A stretch of 64,000 bases of DNA from Streptomyces flavochromogenes (GCF_000717595.1 NZ_JNZO01000009.1:1-64000), one strand, 5' to 3'. Shown: positions 15,391 through 26,430, numbered from the stretch's first letter. A program made the numbers and translations. Notes: generated by a model from the letters alone, not told the origin.

Positions 15391-16551
15391 GTGGAGCGAC
15401 GCAGTTTTCTGCGCGGAGCGGTCATCGGCACGTCGGCGGCCGCCTTCGGCGGCACCCTGATGCACGGCGCCGCCTACGCGGCCCCCGCGCAGCCCGGCGC
15501 CGGCCCCTACGGCGCCCTCGGCGCGGCGGACGCCAACGGCATCCTGCTGCCCGCCGGTTTCACCAGCCGGGTCATCGCACGGTCGGGCCAGACCGTGCCC
15601 GGCACCTCGTACACCTGGCACAGCGCCCCCGACGGCGGCGCGTGCTTCGCCGACGGCACCGGCTGGATCTACGTGTCGAACTCGGAGATCAACCCGAGCG
15701 GCGGCGCGAGCGCGGTGCGCTTCGGCTCCACCGGCGCCGTCACCGGCGCCTACCGCATCCTGTCCGACACACGTCAGAACTGCGCGGGCGGCAAGACCCC
15801 GTGGAACACCTGGCTCTCCTGCGAGGAGGTCAGCCTCGGGTACGTCTACGAGACCGACCCGTACGGCGTGAACGCCGCCGTCCGCCGCGCCGCCATGGGC
15901 CGGTTCAAGCACGAGGCCGCCGCGGCCGACCCGGTCCGCAAGGTCGTCTACCTGACCGAGGACGAGACGAGCGGCTGCTTCTACCGCTTCGTCCCCACCA
16001 CCTGGGGCGACCTCTCCGCGGGCACCCTCCAGGTGATGGTCGCGGGCTCCGCCGCCTCCGGCTCCTTCACCTGGCAGAACGTGCCGGACCCGGACGGCTC
16101 CCCGACCGTGACCCGCAGCCAGGTCTCGGGCTCGAAGAAGTTCAACGGCGGCGAGGGCTGCCACTACGCCAACGACACCGTCTGGTTCACCACCAAGGGC
16201 GACAACCGCCTCTGGCAGCTCAACCTCGCGACCAGCACCTACGAGCTGGCGTACGACGACTCGCTGGTGCCGAGCGGCGCCGCCCCGCTCACCGGTGTCG
16301 ACAACGTCACGGGCTCCTCCTCCGGCGACCTGTTCATCGCCGAGGACGGCGGCAACATGGAGATCTGCGTCATCACCCCGGACGACGTCGTCGCCCCGTT
16401 CCTCCGGATCAGCGGCCAGTCCTCCTCGGAGATCACCGGCCCCGCCTTCTCCCCCGACGGCAGGCGCCTGTACTTCTCCAGCCAGCGCGGGACGAGCGGC
16501 AGCTCCTCCGCCGGCATCACGTACGAGGTGACGGGTCCGTTCCGCGCCTGA
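15391..16551 (+). CDS. Tat-exported PhoX-like (DUF839) beta-propeller protein
   Basis: A 386-residue protein starting at GTG 15391 after CAGGAGTG. The twin-arginine signal is at the N-terminus (ERRSFLRGAVIGTSAAAFGG, cleavage near AAYAAPA). The mature part resembles the DUF839/PhoX propeller, with repeated blades and acidic metal-binding segments (CAGGKTPWNTWLSCEEVS, KHEAAAADP, EGCHYANDTVWFTTKG, FIAEDGGNMEICV). PhoX enzymes are calcium/iron-dependent phosphomonoesterases. Many actinobacterial relatives are uncharacterised, so phosphatase activity is likely but unproven. I see no convincing PHO box. Codons for the last ten residues (TYEVTGPFRA) plus the stop are repeated downstream. Confidence 0.8.
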   Translation: MERRSFLRGAVIGTSAAAFGGTLMHGAAYAAPAQPGAGPYGALGAADANGILLPAGFTSRVIARSGQTVPGTSYTWHSAPDGGACFADGTGWIYVSNSEINPSGGASAVRFGSTGAVTGAYRILSDTRQNCAGGKTPWNTWLSCEEVSLGYVYETDPYGVNAAVRRAAMGRFKHEAAAADPVRKVVYLTEDETSGCFYRFVPTTWGDLSAGTLQVMVAGSAASGSFTWQNVPDPDGSPTVTRSQVSGSKKFNGGEGCHYANDTVWFTTKGDNRLWQLNLATSTYELAYDDSLVPSGAAPLTGVDNVTGSSSGDLFIAEDGGNMEICVITPDDVVAPFLRISGQSSSEITGPAFSPDGRRLYFSSQRGTSGSSSAGITYEVTGPFRA

Positions 16552-16686
16552 CGTACGAGGTGACGGGCCCGTCCCCCGCGTGACGCCCGCGCGGTGACGG
16601 GCCCGTTCCGCGTCCGGCTACCGCGCGGCGGCGGGTCCCTCCCGCCCCGCGATCCCTACGAGGTGACCGTCCCGTTCCGGGCGTAG
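16519..16686 (+). repeat. Repeated copies of the PhoX-like gene 3' end
   Basis: A 32-bp unit beginning ACGTACGAGGTGACGGG stands at 16519-16550, ending inside the stop codon of the gene. It is repeated directly at 16551-16582 with four differences. A partial third copy follows (about 16590-16615, GGTGACGGGCCCGTTCCGCG). A fourth version at 16657-16686 (TACGAGGTGACCGTCCCGTT onward, ending GCGTAG) lies inside the 3' end of the convergent ArsR-type gene. Each copy on the plus strand reads YEVTGPxxA followed by a stop or close to it. Confidence 0.8.
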
Positions 16687-17678
16687 CACCGCAGGTCCAC
16701 CGTCCGCTGCGCGCCGCCGAGAAGGGCGGCGCCCAGCGGCGTCAGTGTGTGCAGGACCGCGTTCCCGTGCCGCAGGGTCGCGATGAGCCCCGCCTCGCGC
16801 AGCACGCCCGCGTGCTGGCTCGCCGAGGCCAGTGACACCCCGGCCCGCCGGGCGAGTTCGCTCGTCGTACCGCCGTCGCCGATGGCGTGCAGGACCGCCG
16901 AGCGGGTCTGGCCGACCAGCTTGGCGAGCGAGGAGCCGCCCGGCGCGCGCACCGTCGGCGCCTCGCCGTGGGTGACGGGGTAGACGAGGACCGGCGGCAG
17001 CGCGGGATCGCGCAGCACCACGGGCGTCCCCCGGCAGAAGTACGAGGGCTGGAGCAGCAGCCCCCGCCCGTCGAGGTGGACGTCCCGGTCGACCGGGTAG
17101 TCGGCCTCCAGGACGGGCGCGCGCCAGCGCAGCATCGGCGGCAGCGAGGCGAGGAGTTCCTCGGCACCGCCGTCCAGGAGCGCGCGGCCGCGCCGGGCCC
17201 GGTCGGCTTCGACACGGGCCCTGATGTGCGGCCAGTACGGCTCCACGGCGGCCCGGTGGTAGCTCCGCAGCGCCCCCACGAGCCGGTCGAAGGGCTCCGC
17301 GCCGCCGTCGGCGAGGGCCCGCAGCGAATGGGGTACGGTCCGTCCGCCGGAGCGGTGCGCGGCGAGCAGCGAGAGTTCGCCGCGGAGCCGGCCGGAGTCG
17401 GTCGCGCGGATCGCCTCCAGGCCCTCGTCGAGCCCGTGCACGCCCTCGGCGGGCGTCAGGAAGTCGGGAAAATAGCCGCGGCTGGGAACGAGCGCGGCGA
17501 GGAGCCGGGTCTCACCACCGAGCCGCATCCGGGTTTCGGAGCGCCAATCTCCGAAGACGACGGGGCCGCGCCGGTCCCTTAAACGGTGAAAACTGAGAAT
17601 CGTTTCCCACAGAACATCGGGCCGGGCGGCGGTCCGCACCCCCGCCAGGTCGTTTCCGGTGAAATGAATCCGCAGCAT
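16656..17678 (-). CDS. ArsR-type winged-helix regulator with long N-terminal domain; contains a TTA codon
   Basis: A 340-residue protein. I start it at ATG 17676-17678 (MLRIHFTGNDLAGVRTA), where family similarity begins. The N-terminal 230 residues form a DUF5937-like domain of unknown ligand. The C-terminal winged helix lies around residues 245-325 (TSELARRAGVSLASASQHAGVLREAGLI). It is a DNA-binding regulator whose targets are unknown. The leucine of HRLRDRR is encoded by TTA (17580-17582), so translation should depend on the bldA tRNA and rise late in development. The last ten codons lie in a copy of the neighbouring gene's 3' repeat, in antisense. Confidence 0.82.
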   Translation of the reverse strand: MLRIHFTGNDLAGVRTAARPDVLWETILSFHRLRDRRGPVVFGDWRSETRMRLGGETRLLAALVPSRGYFPDFLTPAEGVHGLDEGLEAIRATDSGRLRGELSLLAAHRSGGRTVPHSLRALADGGAEPFDRLVGALRSYHRAAVEPYWPHIRARVEADRARRGRALLDGGAEELLASLPPMLRWRAPVLEADYPVDRDVHLDGRGLLLQPSYFCRGTPVVLRDPALPPVLVYPVTHGEAPTVRAPGGSSLAKLVGQTRSAVLHAIGDGGTTSELARRAGVSLASASQHAGVLREAGLIATLRHGNAVLHTLTPLGAALLGGAQRTVDLRCYARNGTVTS

Positions 17679-18063
17679 GACGTCCCCACCTGTGCACTCG
17701 CAACCACCCCCGACGACGAGTATGCACAGCATCACTGCACGTTACCAGGGTGTTTCAGCCACAGTTGAAAAGCATCGCGGCAATGGGGGCGGAACCGAAA
17801 AGCTGTACGGGTCGGGCAGGAAACCTTCAGGACCGAGGTGACGTGGCGAAGACCGTGGGGGGCTTTGCTCGTCCGGCGGCGGTCGGCGAGGTTGCGGCTC
17901 ACCTGCCCGGCATCGGTAAAGGGCGCGGCCTCCGGGTGGGGATCCGGGGGTCGCGCCCGCTCCATTCTTTGCGGTGGATCCTTTGCGGAGGAACGAGGAA
18001 GTTCAATGGCCAATAATTCAATCAGGCGCAATTGAACAACTACTCACATCCGCTCAACAAACA
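17679..18063. other. Gene-poor, lower-GC intergenic region
   Basis: No credible gene of normal size is present. A good Shine-Dalgarno (GGAGGAACGAGGAAG) stands before an ATG at 18006 that opens only nine codons (MANNSIRRN). The same stretch is AT-rich and contains GTTCAAT...ATTGAAC and TTCAAT-N8-ATTGAA inverted repeats. The minus-strand ArsR promoter must lie near 17680-17780. The rest could be a remnant of a lost gene or a small RNA locus. Confidence 0.4.
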
Positions 18064-18105
18064 AACGACGGGACGGACACCTCCGCACAAAGGTGTCCGT
18101 CCCGT
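18064..18105 (-). terminator. Strong rho-independent terminator downstream of ppdK
   Basis: A perfect 17-bp stem (CGACGGGACGGACACCT at 18064-18080 with its complement at 18089-18105) has an 8-base loop. Read on the minus strand it is followed by TTTGTTTGTT, a good U-rich tail. Confidence 0.85.
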
Positions 18106-18196
18106 CGCCGTGATTCCGGGGACGCCGCCCGCCGGTGAGGGTGGTGTGATGACCGGCGGCGCCCCCGGTGGTACCGGAGTGGTTCGGTGATTCCCG

Positions 18197-18253
18197 CTGC
18201 TGAACGGGGGTTCAGGAGGGCCCGACCGCCGCTCCTGAACCCCCGTTCAGCAG
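18197..18253 (-). terminator. 22-bp perfect hairpin abutting the ppdK stop
   Basis: Arms at 18197-18218 and 18232-18253 pair over 22 bp (CTGCTGAACGGGGGTTCAGG onward) around a 13-base loop. The hairpin begins three bases after the ppdK stop codon. It has no U tract, so it may protect the mRNA 3' end or act as a first terminator ahead of the stronger one at 18064. Confidence 0.75.
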
Positions 18254-18256
18254 GAC

Positions 18257-20968
<2,712 letters not shown>

Positions 20969-21211
20969 GGGTCCCGACTCCTCGATGACTCGGTTGGCTG
21001 CCCTGACGGCGAGGAACATACCCAGATCGAAGGCTTCTGGGGAGGTACGCCTAGCGGTCACGTGGCCTTAACCACCCGTCCGCCAGCACTTCGAAAGTAA
21101 CCGCGAAGTAGCCTCCGCTTTCAGGCCCCGAAGACGCCATGACCCAAACCAGGGACAACTCGCTCACATGAGCGCGCATCCGAGCACTTGCGTTCAAGCC
21201 TTGAACGCAAA
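20969..21211. other. Upstream region of ppdK with palindromes
   Basis: No gene is seen. The region holds CGCTCA-CA-TGAGCG (21161-21174) and a 23-base palindrome, TTGCGTTCAAG-C-CTTGAACGCAA (21188-21210), directly next to the dusB terminator. These may be ppdK operators, but their distance from the start (about 200 bases) is large. Confidence 0.5.
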
Positions 21212-21236
21212 AAGGGTGGCACCCCGTGCCACCCTT
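21212..21236 (-). terminator. Terminator downstream of dusB
   Basis: An 11-bp perfect stem, AAGGGTGGCAC / GTGCCACCCTT, with a 3-base loop. On the minus strand it is followed by TTTTTGCG. It lies 98 bases after the dusB stop. Confidence 0.85.
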
Positions 21237-21334
21237 CAGGCGATGCAGCCGTTCCCAACCTGCTCATCTGAGCACCACCCCCCTCAAGGGTGGCGAGGAT
21301 CACTCCCCCGGAAAGGCCGAATCAAGGCCGAATC

Positions 21335-22471
21335 TCAGCCGCCGGACGTGTCCAGCTCGGCATCCTCGCTCACGCCGGAGCAGTCGTACGGGTCCTTCAA
21401 CCAGCCGTCCGGCAGGACAACTCGGTTGTTTCCGGACGTACGACCCCGAGGGCCGTCGGCACCCACCGGCCACGACTGATCAAGGTCCAGCTCGCTCAAC
21501 TGAGCGCTCAGTTCGTCGAGGGACGAGGTGATCGCCAGCTTCTTGCGCATCTCGGAACCCACCGAGAAGCCCTTCAGGTACCAGGCCACATGCTTGCGGA
21601 AGTCGATGACACCGCGTGCCTCGTCGCCGATCCACTCCCCGAGCAGCCGCGCGTGCCGCACCATCGCGTCCGCGACCACCCGCAGCCCCGGCGCCGCGTA
21701 GGCCCCCGTGCCCTCGAAGCCGGCCACCAGGTCCGCGAAGAGCCACGGCCGCCCCAGGCAGCCACGGCCGACGACCACGCCGTCGCAGCCCGTCTCCCGC
21801 ATCATCCGCAGGGCGTCGTCGGCGGACCAGATGTCGCCGTTGCCGAGGACCGGGATCTCCGGCACGTGCTCCTTGAGGCGCGCGATCGCGTCCCAGTCAG
21901 CCGTGCCGCCGTAGTGCTGCGCCGCCGTCCGCCCGTGCAGGGCGATCGCCGTGACGCCCTCCTCCACCGCGATCCGGCCCGCGTCCAGATACGTGATGTG
22001 GTCGTCGTCGATGCCCTTGCGCATCTTCATCGTGACCGGCAGGTCGCCCGCGTTGGTCACGGCCTCGTTGAGGATCGCGCGCAGCAGCGGCCGCTTGTAG
22101 GGCAGGGCCGAGCCGCCGCCCTTCCGGGTCACCTTGGGGACCGGACAGCCGAAGTTCAGGTCGATGTGGTCGGCGAGGTCCTCGTCGACGATCATCCGCA
22201 CGGCCTTGCCGACCGTCACGGGGTCCACCCCGTACAGCTGGATCGAGCGCGGCTGCTCGGTCGCGTCGAAGCGGATGAGCTGCATCGTCTTCTCGTTGCG
22301 CTCGACCAGGGCGCGCGTCGTGATCATCTCGCTCACGAACAGCCCCTTGCCGCCGCTGAACTCGCGGCAGAGGGTACGGAAGGGGGCGTTGGTGATGCCG
22401 GCCATGGGGGCGAGCACCACCGGCGGCTGCACGATGTGCGGCCCGATGGCAAGGGGGGAGAACGCGGTCAT
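21335..22471 (-). CDS. dusB: tRNA-dihydrouridine synthase
   Basis: A 378-residue FMN enzyme that reduces uridines in the tRNA D-loop with NADPH. The N-terminal barrel opens with VVLAPMAGITNAPFR. The catalytic cysteine is in DLNFGCPVPKVTRKGGGSAL, and substrate and flavin residues are in HGRTAAQHYGGTADW and GNGDIWSADDA. The helical tRNA-binding domain follows (DFRKHVAWYLKGF). The ATG at 22469-22471 (MTAFSPLAIG) fits family length; an upstream ATG at 22501 adds ten residues and cannot be excluded. It diverges from the MFS gene with 52 bases between starts, so the promoters overlap. Confidence 0.94.
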   Translation of the reverse strand: MTAFSPLAIGPHIVQPPVVLAPMAGITNAPFRTLCREFSGGKGLFVSEMITTRALVERNEKTMQLIRFDATEQPRSIQLYGVDPVTVGKAVRMIVDEDLADHIDLNFGCPVPKVTRKGGGSALPYKRPLLRAILNEAVTNAGDLPVTMKMRKGIDDDHITYLDAGRIAVEEGVTAIALHGRTAAQHYGGTADWDAIARLKEHVPEIPVLGNGDIWSADDALRMMRETGCDGVVVGRGCLGRPWLFADLVAGFEGTGAYAAPGLRVVADAMVRHARLLGEWIGDEARGVIDFRKHVAWYLKGFSVGSEMRKKLAITSSLDELSAQLSELDLDQSWPVGADGPRGRTSGNNRVVLPDGWLKDPYDCSGVSEDAELDTSGG

Positions 22472-22523
22472 TGGCCCATTGTCGCGCACTGCGCCAGTCA
22501 TTAGTTAGCCGTACTATCCGAAC

Positions 22524-23975
22524 ATGCCAGAGCTCACACGCTCGCCGCTCCCCCGGCGCCGGCAGCTCGTCGTCCTGTCGATCTGCTGCACGAGCCTGCT
22601 GATCGTCAGCCTGGACAACACCGCGCTCAACGTCGCCCTGCCCTCCCTGCGGCGCGACCTCGACGCCTCCGTCTCCGGCCTGCAGTGGGTCATCGACGCC
22701 TACACCCTGGTCCTGGCCTCGCTGCTGATGCTGGCCGGCTCCACCGCCGACCGGATCGGTCGCCGCAGGGTCTTCGTGACCGGCCTCGTCGTCTTCGCGC
22801 TCGGCTCGCTGCTCTGCTCCCTCGCCCCGAACCTGGAGGCGCTGATCGCCTTCCGGGCGGTGCAGGCGGTGGGCGGCTCGATGCTCAACCCGGTCGCCAT
22901 GTCGATCATCACCAACACCTTCACCGAACCCGCCGCACGCGCGCGTGCCATCGGCGTCTGGGGCGCGGTCGTCGGCATCTCGCTGGCCCTGGGGCCGCTG
23001 GTGGGCGGTGCGCTCGTCGAGTCGGTCGGCTGGCGGGCGATCTTCTGGGTCAACCTGCCGGTCGCCCTCGTCGCCTGGCTCCTCACCCTGCGGTACGTCC
23101 CCGAGTCCCGCGCGCCCCGGCCCCGGCGCCCGGACCCGGTCGGCCAGCTCCTGGTGGCGACGCTCCTGGGCTCCCTCACGTACGCGATCATCGAGACCGA
23201 CCCGCTCTTCGCCGGCATCGCCGCCGTGGCGCTCGGCGGGGTCCTCGTGTACGAGCCGAGGCGCCGCGAACCCCTGATCGACCTGCGGTTCTTCCGCAGC
23301 GCGCCGTTCAGCGGCGCCACCGTCGTCGCGATCTGCGCCTTCTCGGGCTTCGCCGGCTTCCTGTTCCTGAACACCCTGTACCTCCAGGAGGTACGCGGGC
23401 TCTCCCCGCTGGACGCCGGCCTGTACGTGCTGCCGATGGCGGGCATGACCTTCGGCTTCGCGCCGCTGTCGGGGCGGCTCACGGGCGCGCGCGGCCCCCG
23501 TCTCCCGCTGCTGCTCGCGGGCACGGCGATGGCGACGGGAGCGCTGCTCTTCGCGGCCTTCGAGGCGGAGACCCACGATCCGCTGCTCTTCATCGGGTAC
23601 GTGGCCTTCGGCATCGGCTTCGGCCTGGTGAACGCGCCGATCACCAACACGGCCGTCTCGGGGATGCCCCGCGCGCAGGCCGGGGTGGCGGCGGCGGTGG
23701 CCTCGACGAGCCGCCAGGTGGGGCAGACGCTCGGGGTGGCGGTCGTCGGGACGGTGCTCGCGACGGGGGTGGGCGCCGGAATGTCCCCGGACGACTTCGT
23801 GACGGCGGCACGGCCGGGCTACTGGGTGGTGACGGCCTGCGGCCTCGCCGTCCTCGCGGTCGGCGCGCTGACCAGCGGACAGTGGGCCCGCCGCACGGCG
23901 GAGCGGACGGCACGGTGCCTGGAGACGGACGACGGGACGCGGGCGGCGGGGGACCTGCCGCTCAGACGGCGCTGA
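22524..23975 (+). CDS. MFS multidrug transporter, DHA2 (EmrB/QacA) family
   Basis: A 483-residue, 14-helix exporter. The N-terminus is short and basic (MPELTRSPLPRRRQ). Helix 1 contains SLDNTALNVALPSLRRDL, the family D1 motif. Motif A appears as LAGSTADRIGRRRVFVTG, and the helix 5 antiporter motif as AVVGISLALGPLVGGALVE. It probably exports cationic or hydrophobic drugs. The promoter lies in a 52-base gap shared with dusB containing TTAGTTAG. The 3' end runs 14 bases into the convergent XRE gene, so both transcripts are antisense to each other there. Confidence 0.88.
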   Translation: MPELTRSPLPRRRQLVVLSICCTSLLIVSLDNTALNVALPSLRRDLDASVSGLQWVIDAYTLVLASLLMLAGSTADRIGRRRVFVTGLVVFALGSLLCSLAPNLEALIAFRAVQAVGGSMLNPVAMSIITNTFTEPAARARAIGVWGAVVGISLALGPLVGGALVESVGWRAIFWVNLPVALVAWLLTLRYVPESRAPRPRRPDPVGQLLVATLLGSLTYAIIETDPLFAGIAAVALGGVLVYEPRRREPLIDLRFFRSAPFSGATVVAICAFSGFAGFLFLNTLYLQEVRGLSPLDAGLYVLPMAGMTFGFAPLSGRLTGARGPRLPLLLAGTAMATGALLFAAFEAETHDPLLFIGYVAFGIGFGLVNAPITNTAVSGMPRAQAGVAAAVASTSRQVGQTLGVAVVGTVLATGVGAGMSPDDFVTAARPGYWVVTACGLAVLAVGALTSGQWARRTAERTARCLETDDGTRAAGDLPLRRR

Positions 23976-24849
23976 GGGCCCATGACTGCCGCGCCTCCTC
24001 TCGTACGGCCAGTTCCAGGAGCCGTTCGAGCCGCGCCCGGGACTCCTCGTCGAGGGGTACGTACGTGCCGAGGCGCGGTCCGGCGGCGGGCCCGAGCCAG
24101 AGATTGGTGTGTTCCAGGTGCAGCACGCCCACCTGGGCGTTCCGGATGACCTTGGCGCGGCCGGCGAGGTCGGCGACGTCGCGCCGTTCCCAGAGCTCGC
24201 GGAACTCCGGGGACGCGTCCTGGAGCCGCTGGACCAGCGCCTTCCAGGCGGGTTCGGCCAGGTGCTCGGCCATGGAGGCGCGGAGCTTGCCGACCATCGC
24301 GCGCAGGACCTCCGGGAGGTCGCCGAAGGCCGCGCGGAAGTCCTCGTGGGTGAAGGCCAGCCAGAGGGTGTTGCGGTCCTCGCGGGGCAGCGCGTCCAGG
24401 TCGCAGTAGAGCCGCCCGAAGGTGCGGTTGTAGGCGAGGAAGTCGTACCGGCTGTTCTGCACGCAGGCGGGCACGGGCTCCAGCTGGTGGAGCAGCTCGC
24501 GCAGCGCGGGGGTGACGGCCGGGCAGGCCGTCTCGGGGTGCGGATCGCTCTGGGCGGCGAGGGCGAAGAGGTGGCTGCGTTCGGTCGGGTCGAGCAGCAG
24601 GGCTCTGGCGAGGGCGTCCAGGACCTGCGGGGAGACCTGGATGTCACGGGCCTGCTCCAGCCAGGTGTACCAGGTGACGCCGACGGCGGAGAGGTGGGCG
24701 ACCTCCTCGCGGCGCAGACCGGGGGTGCGGCGGCGGCGCCCCCGGGGCAGGCCGACCTGCTCGGGGGTGATGCGCTCGCGCCGGCTGCGCAGGAAGGCGG
24801 CGAGCTCGTGTCGCCGCGTACCGGGTTCGGCCGTCGTCATGGTCGTCAC
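23962..24849 (-). CDS. XRE-type regulator with MmyB-like ligand domain
   Basis: A 295-residue protein. The N-terminal helix-turn-helix (about 12-85) has the signature RRRRTPGLRREEVAHLSAVG and VTWYTWLEQARDIQVSPQVL. The C-terminal PAS-like MmyB domain (about 105-285) is shared by many Streptomyces regulators and has been reported to bind fatty acids in some members. It diverges from the MFS gene at 24951 and converges on the MFS gene at 22524. A second regulator of identical length and layout lies at 54702-55589, also divergent from an MFS gene. Repression of the divergent exporter is the likely role. The start could be at ATG 24849 or 24840. Confidence 0.88.
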   Translation of the reverse strand: MTTMTTAEPGTRRHELAAFLRSRRERITPEQVGLPRGRRRRTPGLRREEVAHLSAVGVTWYTWLEQARDIQVSPQVLDALARALLLDPTERSHLFALAAQSDPHPETACPAVTPALRELLHQLEPVPACVQNSRYDFLAYNRTFGRLYCDLDALPREDRNTLWLAFTHEDFRAAFGDLPEVLRAMVGKLRASMAEHLAEPAWKALVQRLQDASPEFRELWERRDVADLAGRAKVIRNAQVGVLHLEHTNLWLGPAAGPRLGTYVPLDEESRARLERLLELAVREEARQSWALSAV

Positions 24850-24895
24850 GCTCCCAGGGTGCCGGGCCCGGGAGACCCGTGCCAGGTACTGCTTC

Positions 24896-24923
24896 TACCA
24901 GGATAAAGACACTCTGGTACCAG
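24896..24923. promoter_or_regulatory. Inverted repeats between XRE regulator and MFS gene
   Basis: TACCAG (24896-24901) pairs with CTGGTA (24914-24919), and CTGGTACCAG (24914-24923) is itself a 10-base palindrome. Between them stands AGGATAA (24900-24906), a plausible -10 region for the MFS gene. The same AGGATAA occurs in the second XRE/MFS gap at 55630-55636. Confidence 0.55.
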
Positions 24924-24950
24924 GCTGAGGAGCGGCGGATCGTCGATGCC

Positions 24951-26420
24951 GTGACTACGACCTCCGCTTCTCCCCGTTCTCCGGCCTCTCCCCCGGGCGG
25001 CACCCCGCCCGGGTCCGCTCCCGTCCTCCACGACCGACCGGCGCTCGGTTCACTCGGTCTGTTCACCGTGCTGCTCGGCGCGGCCCTGCCCCTGATCGAC
25101 TTCTTCATCGTCAACGTCGCCCTGCCGTCGATCGACCACGACCTGGCGGCGGGACCGGCGCTCCTGGAACTGGTCGTCGCCGGGTACGGGCTGTCGTACG
25201 CCGTCCTGCTCGTCCTCGGCGGACGGCTCGGCGACCTCTTCGGGCGCCGCCGGCTCTTCCTCGCGGGCATGGCGGCCTTCGGGCTGACCTCGCTCGCCTG
25301 CGGTCTCGCCCCGGACGCCTGGACGCTGGTCGGGGCGCGGGTGGCGCAGGGCGCGGCGGCGGCGCTGATGCTGCCGCAGGTCCTCGCGACGATCCACTCC
25401 TCGACGCGGGGCGCGCGGCGCGCCAAGGCGCTGAGCCTGTACGGGGCGACCGCGGGGCTCTCCATGGTGGCCGGACAGATCCTCGGCGGGGTCCTCGTGG
25501 CCGCCGACCTCGCGGGCTCGGGCTGGCGTGCGGTGTTCCTGGTGAACGTGCCGGTGGCGGTGGTCGGCCTGGTCCTGGCCTTCCGTACGGTCCCGGAGAC
25601 CCGCTCGGACCGCCCGGCGCCGGTGGACGTGCCGGGCACGCTGCTGCTCGCCCTCGCGCTGACCACGCTGCTCGCGCCGCTGACGGAGGGCCGGGCGGCG
25701 GGCTGGCCGCTGTGGACGTGGGTGTCGCTGGCCGTGTTCCCGTTCGCGGCGGTGGCGTTCTGGCGGGTGGAGCGGCGGATGGACCGCCGTGACGGCACGC
25801 CGCTGGTCCCGCCGAGCCTGCTCGGCCTGGTGTCGCTGCGGCGCGGGCTCGTCCTGCTGCTTCCGCTCTGCATGGGTTTCGGCGGCTTCATGTTCGTGAT
25901 CGCGGTCGCCCTCCAGCAGGGTCTCGGCCTGGGCGCGATCGCCTCCGGCCTGGCCCTGGTCCCGATGGCGGTGGCCTTCTTCGCGGCCTCGCTCGCGGGC
26001 CCCCGGCTGGTACGACGCTGGGGCACGCGCGTGGTGACGGCGGGCGGCCTGATCCAGGGCGTCGGCATCGGACTGCTCGCGGTGACGGTCTGGCGCGCCT
26101 GGCCGGACCTCTCGGTGGGGATCCTGCTCCCGGGCATGGCGATGGCGGGCCTGGGGCAGGGCCTCCAGCTCCCGGTGCTCTTCCGGGTGATCCTCTCGGA
26201 GGTCCCGGGGGAACGCGCGGGCGTGGGCAGCGGCGTGATGGTGACGACCCAGCAGTCGGCCCTCGCCCTGGGCGTCGCCACCCTGGGCTCCCTCTACCTG
26301 GGCCTGGCGACCTCGCCCCAGGGCGCGGGTACGGCCCTGACGACGACGCTCCTGGTCCAACTGGCCATGGTGGCCGTGACGGTGGCACTGTCCGCGCGCC
26401 TGCCGAGGAAGGTGGGCTAG
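24951..26420 (+). CDS. MFS multidrug transporter, DHA2 family
   Basis: A 489-residue exporter if started at GTG 24951, which lies downstream of the inferred promoter and operator; the open frame begins at 24879 but would then span the promoter. After a Ser/Pro-rich tail, helix 1 is followed by DFFIVNVALPSIDHDLAAGP (D1 motif). Motif A is LGGRLGDLFGRRRLFLAG and motif C is GATAGLSMVAGQILGGVLV. About 14 helices are visible. It is expected to export a drug or metabolite and to be repressed by the divergent XRE protein. No strong Shine-Dalgarno stands at ideal distance, so the start is uncertain. Confidence 0.85.
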   Translation: MTTTSASPRSPASPPGGTPPGSAPVLHDRPALGSLGLFTVLLGAALPLIDFFIVNVALPSIDHDLAAGPALLELVVAGYGLSYAVLLVLGGRLGDLFGRRRLFLAGMAAFGLTSLACGLAPDAWTLVGARVAQGAAAALMLPQVLATIHSSTRGARRAKALSLYGATAGLSMVAGQILGGVLVAADLAGSGWRAVFLVNVPVAVVGLVLAFRTVPETRSDRPAPVDVPGTLLLALALTTLLAPLTEGRAAGWPLWTWVSLAVFPFAAVAFWRVERRMDRRDGTPLVPPSLLGLVSLRRGLVLLLPLCMGFGGFMFVIAVALQQGLGLGAIASGLALVPMAVAFFAASLAGPRLVRRWGTRVVTAGGLIQGVGIGLLAVTVWRAWPDLSVGILLPGMAMAGLGQGLQLPVLFRVILSEVPGERAGVGSGVMVTTQQSALALGVATLGSLYLGLATSPQGAGTALTTTLLVQLAMVAVTVALSARLPRKVG

Positions 26421-26430
26421 CCGGGACGGC

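Noticed and set aside
17750..18016. 88-codon plus-strand frame in the ppdK-ArsR gap
   Set aside because: No ribosome-binding site, mixed codon bias and no recognisable fold. It crosses the probable ArsR promoter.
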